Source: Planctomycetota bacterium (lineage in GTDB: Bacteria; Planctomycetota; UBA1135; GCA-002686595). Taken from it: a stretch of 42,204 nucleotides of DNA. The DNA is taken from NCBI GenBank assembly GCA_027083445.1, contig JALWOP010000388.1, positions 1-42,204 on the forward strand, written 5' to 3'. A program made the translations under genes and the position numbers. The notes beneath the pieces are model-generated. The model did not search any database. It had not been told where the DNA came from and was given only the letters and a program-made list of their open reading frames with translations. This document shows positions 41,636 through 42,204 of this stretch, piece by piece (the stretch's first letter is position 1; each line of letters starts with the position of its first letter).

Positions 41636-41670
41636 GGGGGGATTCTCGGTCCGGAAGGCGCCGGTGGGAA
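41636..41670 (-). promoter_or_regulatory. Leaderless-type promoter of the GT2-GT2-FemAB operon
   Basis: On the minus strand TTCCCA (complement of 41665-41670), a 17-base spacer and GAGAAT (complement of 41642-41647) are followed by 6 nt and ATG 41635. The hexamers match four bases of TTGACA and the A2/T6 of TAnnnT. The same GAGAAT occurs at the same distance before the PEGA gene. Confidence 0.5.
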
Positions 41671-41741
41671 GCGCGGCCCGGGCTGGGTTCATCGCCCTGG
41701 GGAGCTCCCCGGGTGGAGAAAAAAGCGCGGCGGGAGCAAGC

Positions 41742-41776
41742 TTGGAGCCTTCGAGGCTCCCCGATAGGCTGGCACC
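41742..41776 (+). promoter_or_regulatory. Leaderless-type promoter containing a 7-bp palindrome
   Basis: TTGGAG (41742-41747), exactly 17 bases, TAGGCT (41765-41770), then 6 nt to ATG 41777. Between and overlapping these, GGAGCCT (41744-41750) and AGGCTCC (41754-41760) form a perfect 7-bp inverted repeat with a TCG centre. A repressor bound there would block RNA polymerase, so it is an operator candidate; an RNA hairpin is excluded since it lies upstream of the predicted start. Confidence 0.55.
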
Positions 41777-42204
41777 ATGCGCCAGACTTCCCCCAACGCG
41801 GATGCGGCTTCCTGGACACTCCTCCTCGGACCGGGCCCCCGCACCGAGGGGCTGGGCCCCCTCCTCGCCGCCCTGTCGGCGGCCCGCGAGGCTCCCGAGC
41901 CGAGGCTCCTCGCCGATCTGAGCGAACTCCTCGCGGAGCCGCTCCCCGCTGCGGCGGACGAGCGGGGCCGGCTCCTGCTCGATTGCGATAGCCTGGCCAT
42001 CGACGACGTCGGCCTGGTGCGACGGTTTCTAGAAGCCCGCCCCGGATGGGAGGCCTGGCTGCTCGGGGAGGAGAGCGGTACGCGCTCCGCCCGCCGCCTG
42101 GCTGCGGTGACGAACACCCGCTGGCTCGACTGGCCCCTCGACGTCGATCAACTCGCCGCCGCCCTGGCTCCCCCCCCTCCCCTGGTTTCACCGACCCCAC
42201 GCTC
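41777..42204 (+). CDS. Unrecognised protein, possibly receiver-like N terminus, cut by window end
   Basis: A frame that opens at ATG 41777 and runs to the window edge without a stop, so at least 142 residues are coded. The first part is WTLLLGPGPRTEGLGPLLAA with a helix SAAREAPEPRLLADLSELL; a strand LLLDCDSLAI follows, then DDVGLVRRFLEARPGWEAWL, LLGEESGTRSARRLA and TRWLDWPLDVDQLAAALAPP. The alternation of short strands with helices and the WLDWPLDVDQL end recall the last part of response-regulator receiver domains (with a WPLD segment in place of KPF), but no phospho-acceptor can be assigned. It could be the N terminus of a sensor or regulator (tentative). The promoter 6 nt upstream supports the start. 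Confidence 0.55.
   Translation, partial: MRQTSPNADAASWTLLLGPGPRTEGLGPLLAALSAAREAPEPRLLADLSELLAEPLPAAADERGRLLLDCDSLAIDDVGLVRRFLEARPGWEAWLLGEESGTRSARRLAAVTNTRWLDWPLDVDQLAAALAPPPPLVSPTPR

Noticed and set aside
1-42204. tRNA, rRNA, CRISPR array, insertion sequence or prophage
   Set aside because: Scanned the intergenic gaps on both strands and found no cloverleaf, repeat-spacer pattern, transposase-like product or terminal inverted repeats.

Overview
The window is GC-rich DNA (by eye about two thirds G+C) packed with genes on both strands. It looks chromosomal and most likely comes from a member of the Planctomycetota. The support is the gene content: a DUF1800/DUF1501 pair, a very large secreted PVC-type 'membrane-bound dehydrogenase' fused to HEAT, PA14, cupredoxin and cytochrome c domains, 3-keto-disaccharide hydrolase (DUF1080) domains, many long secreted beta-propeller and FN3 proteins, and a C-terminal domain ending in an FQYWHRD-type motif that I associate with the Saltatorellus/Engelhardtia-type planctomycetes. 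That finer placement is inference. I found no rRNA, tRNA, CRISPR array, insertion sequence or prophage, and no gap between genes longer than about 180 bases.

Layout. 1-540: the end of an X-Pro dipeptidyl-peptidase-like hydrolase, then a perfect hairpin terminator. 676-3520 (minus): DUF1800 then DUF1501 as a two-gene operon. 3701-4783 (plus): a secreted DNRLRE-domain protein whose 3' end overlaps the next, convergent gene. 4710-10663 (minus): the giant multidomain oxidoreductase/cytochrome and a translationally coupled cupin. 10806-12895 (plus): a PEP-hydrolase-like TIM barrel coupled to a Tm-1-like ATP-binding (UPF0261) protein. 12944-16653 (minus): a DUF1080/PhoD fusion and a BatD-like membrane-anchored protein. 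16674-17759 (plus): a WbsX/GH99-like protein. 17878-19629 (plus): a secreted zinc metalloprotease. 19660-22657 (minus): a BNR/VPS10-like propeller and a YkgJ cysteine-cluster protein. 22771-23232 (minus): a small lipoprotein. 23256-27901 (plus): a YtcJ-like amidohydrolase, a four-helix membrane protein and an FN3 lipoprotein. 27921-35437 (minus): a GT39-like membrane glycosyltransferase and a 2013-residue alpha-2-macroglobulin-like secreted protein. 35523-36477 (plus): a PEGA lipoprotein and GmhB. 36487-38515 (minus): three tandem AIM24 paralogues. 38686-41635 (minus): two family 2 glycosyltransferases, one without its DxD motif, and a PEP-CTERM/XrtA-type FemAB protein, all start-stop overlapped. 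41777-end (plus): the start of an unrecognised, possibly receiver-like protein.

Functionally this is an envelope and secretion-heavy region. Most products carry signal peptides, lipoboxes or membrane helices, and several (GT39, GmhB, both GT2s, FemAB, WbsX) point to surface polysaccharide work. The rest looks like extracellular scavenging or breakdown of sugars, phosphoesters and peptides.

The most notable pattern is in the promoters. Of about 16 genes that begin a transcription unit, six have an exact TAnnnT -10 hexamer whose end lies only 6-8 nt before the start codon, and three more have a near match at the same distance. This is what leaderless mRNAs require. Two divergent pairs (start codons 16653/16674 and 23232/23256) lie about 20 bp apart and share overlapping, oppositely oriented -10 elements, so each looks like a minimal bidirectional leaderless promoter.
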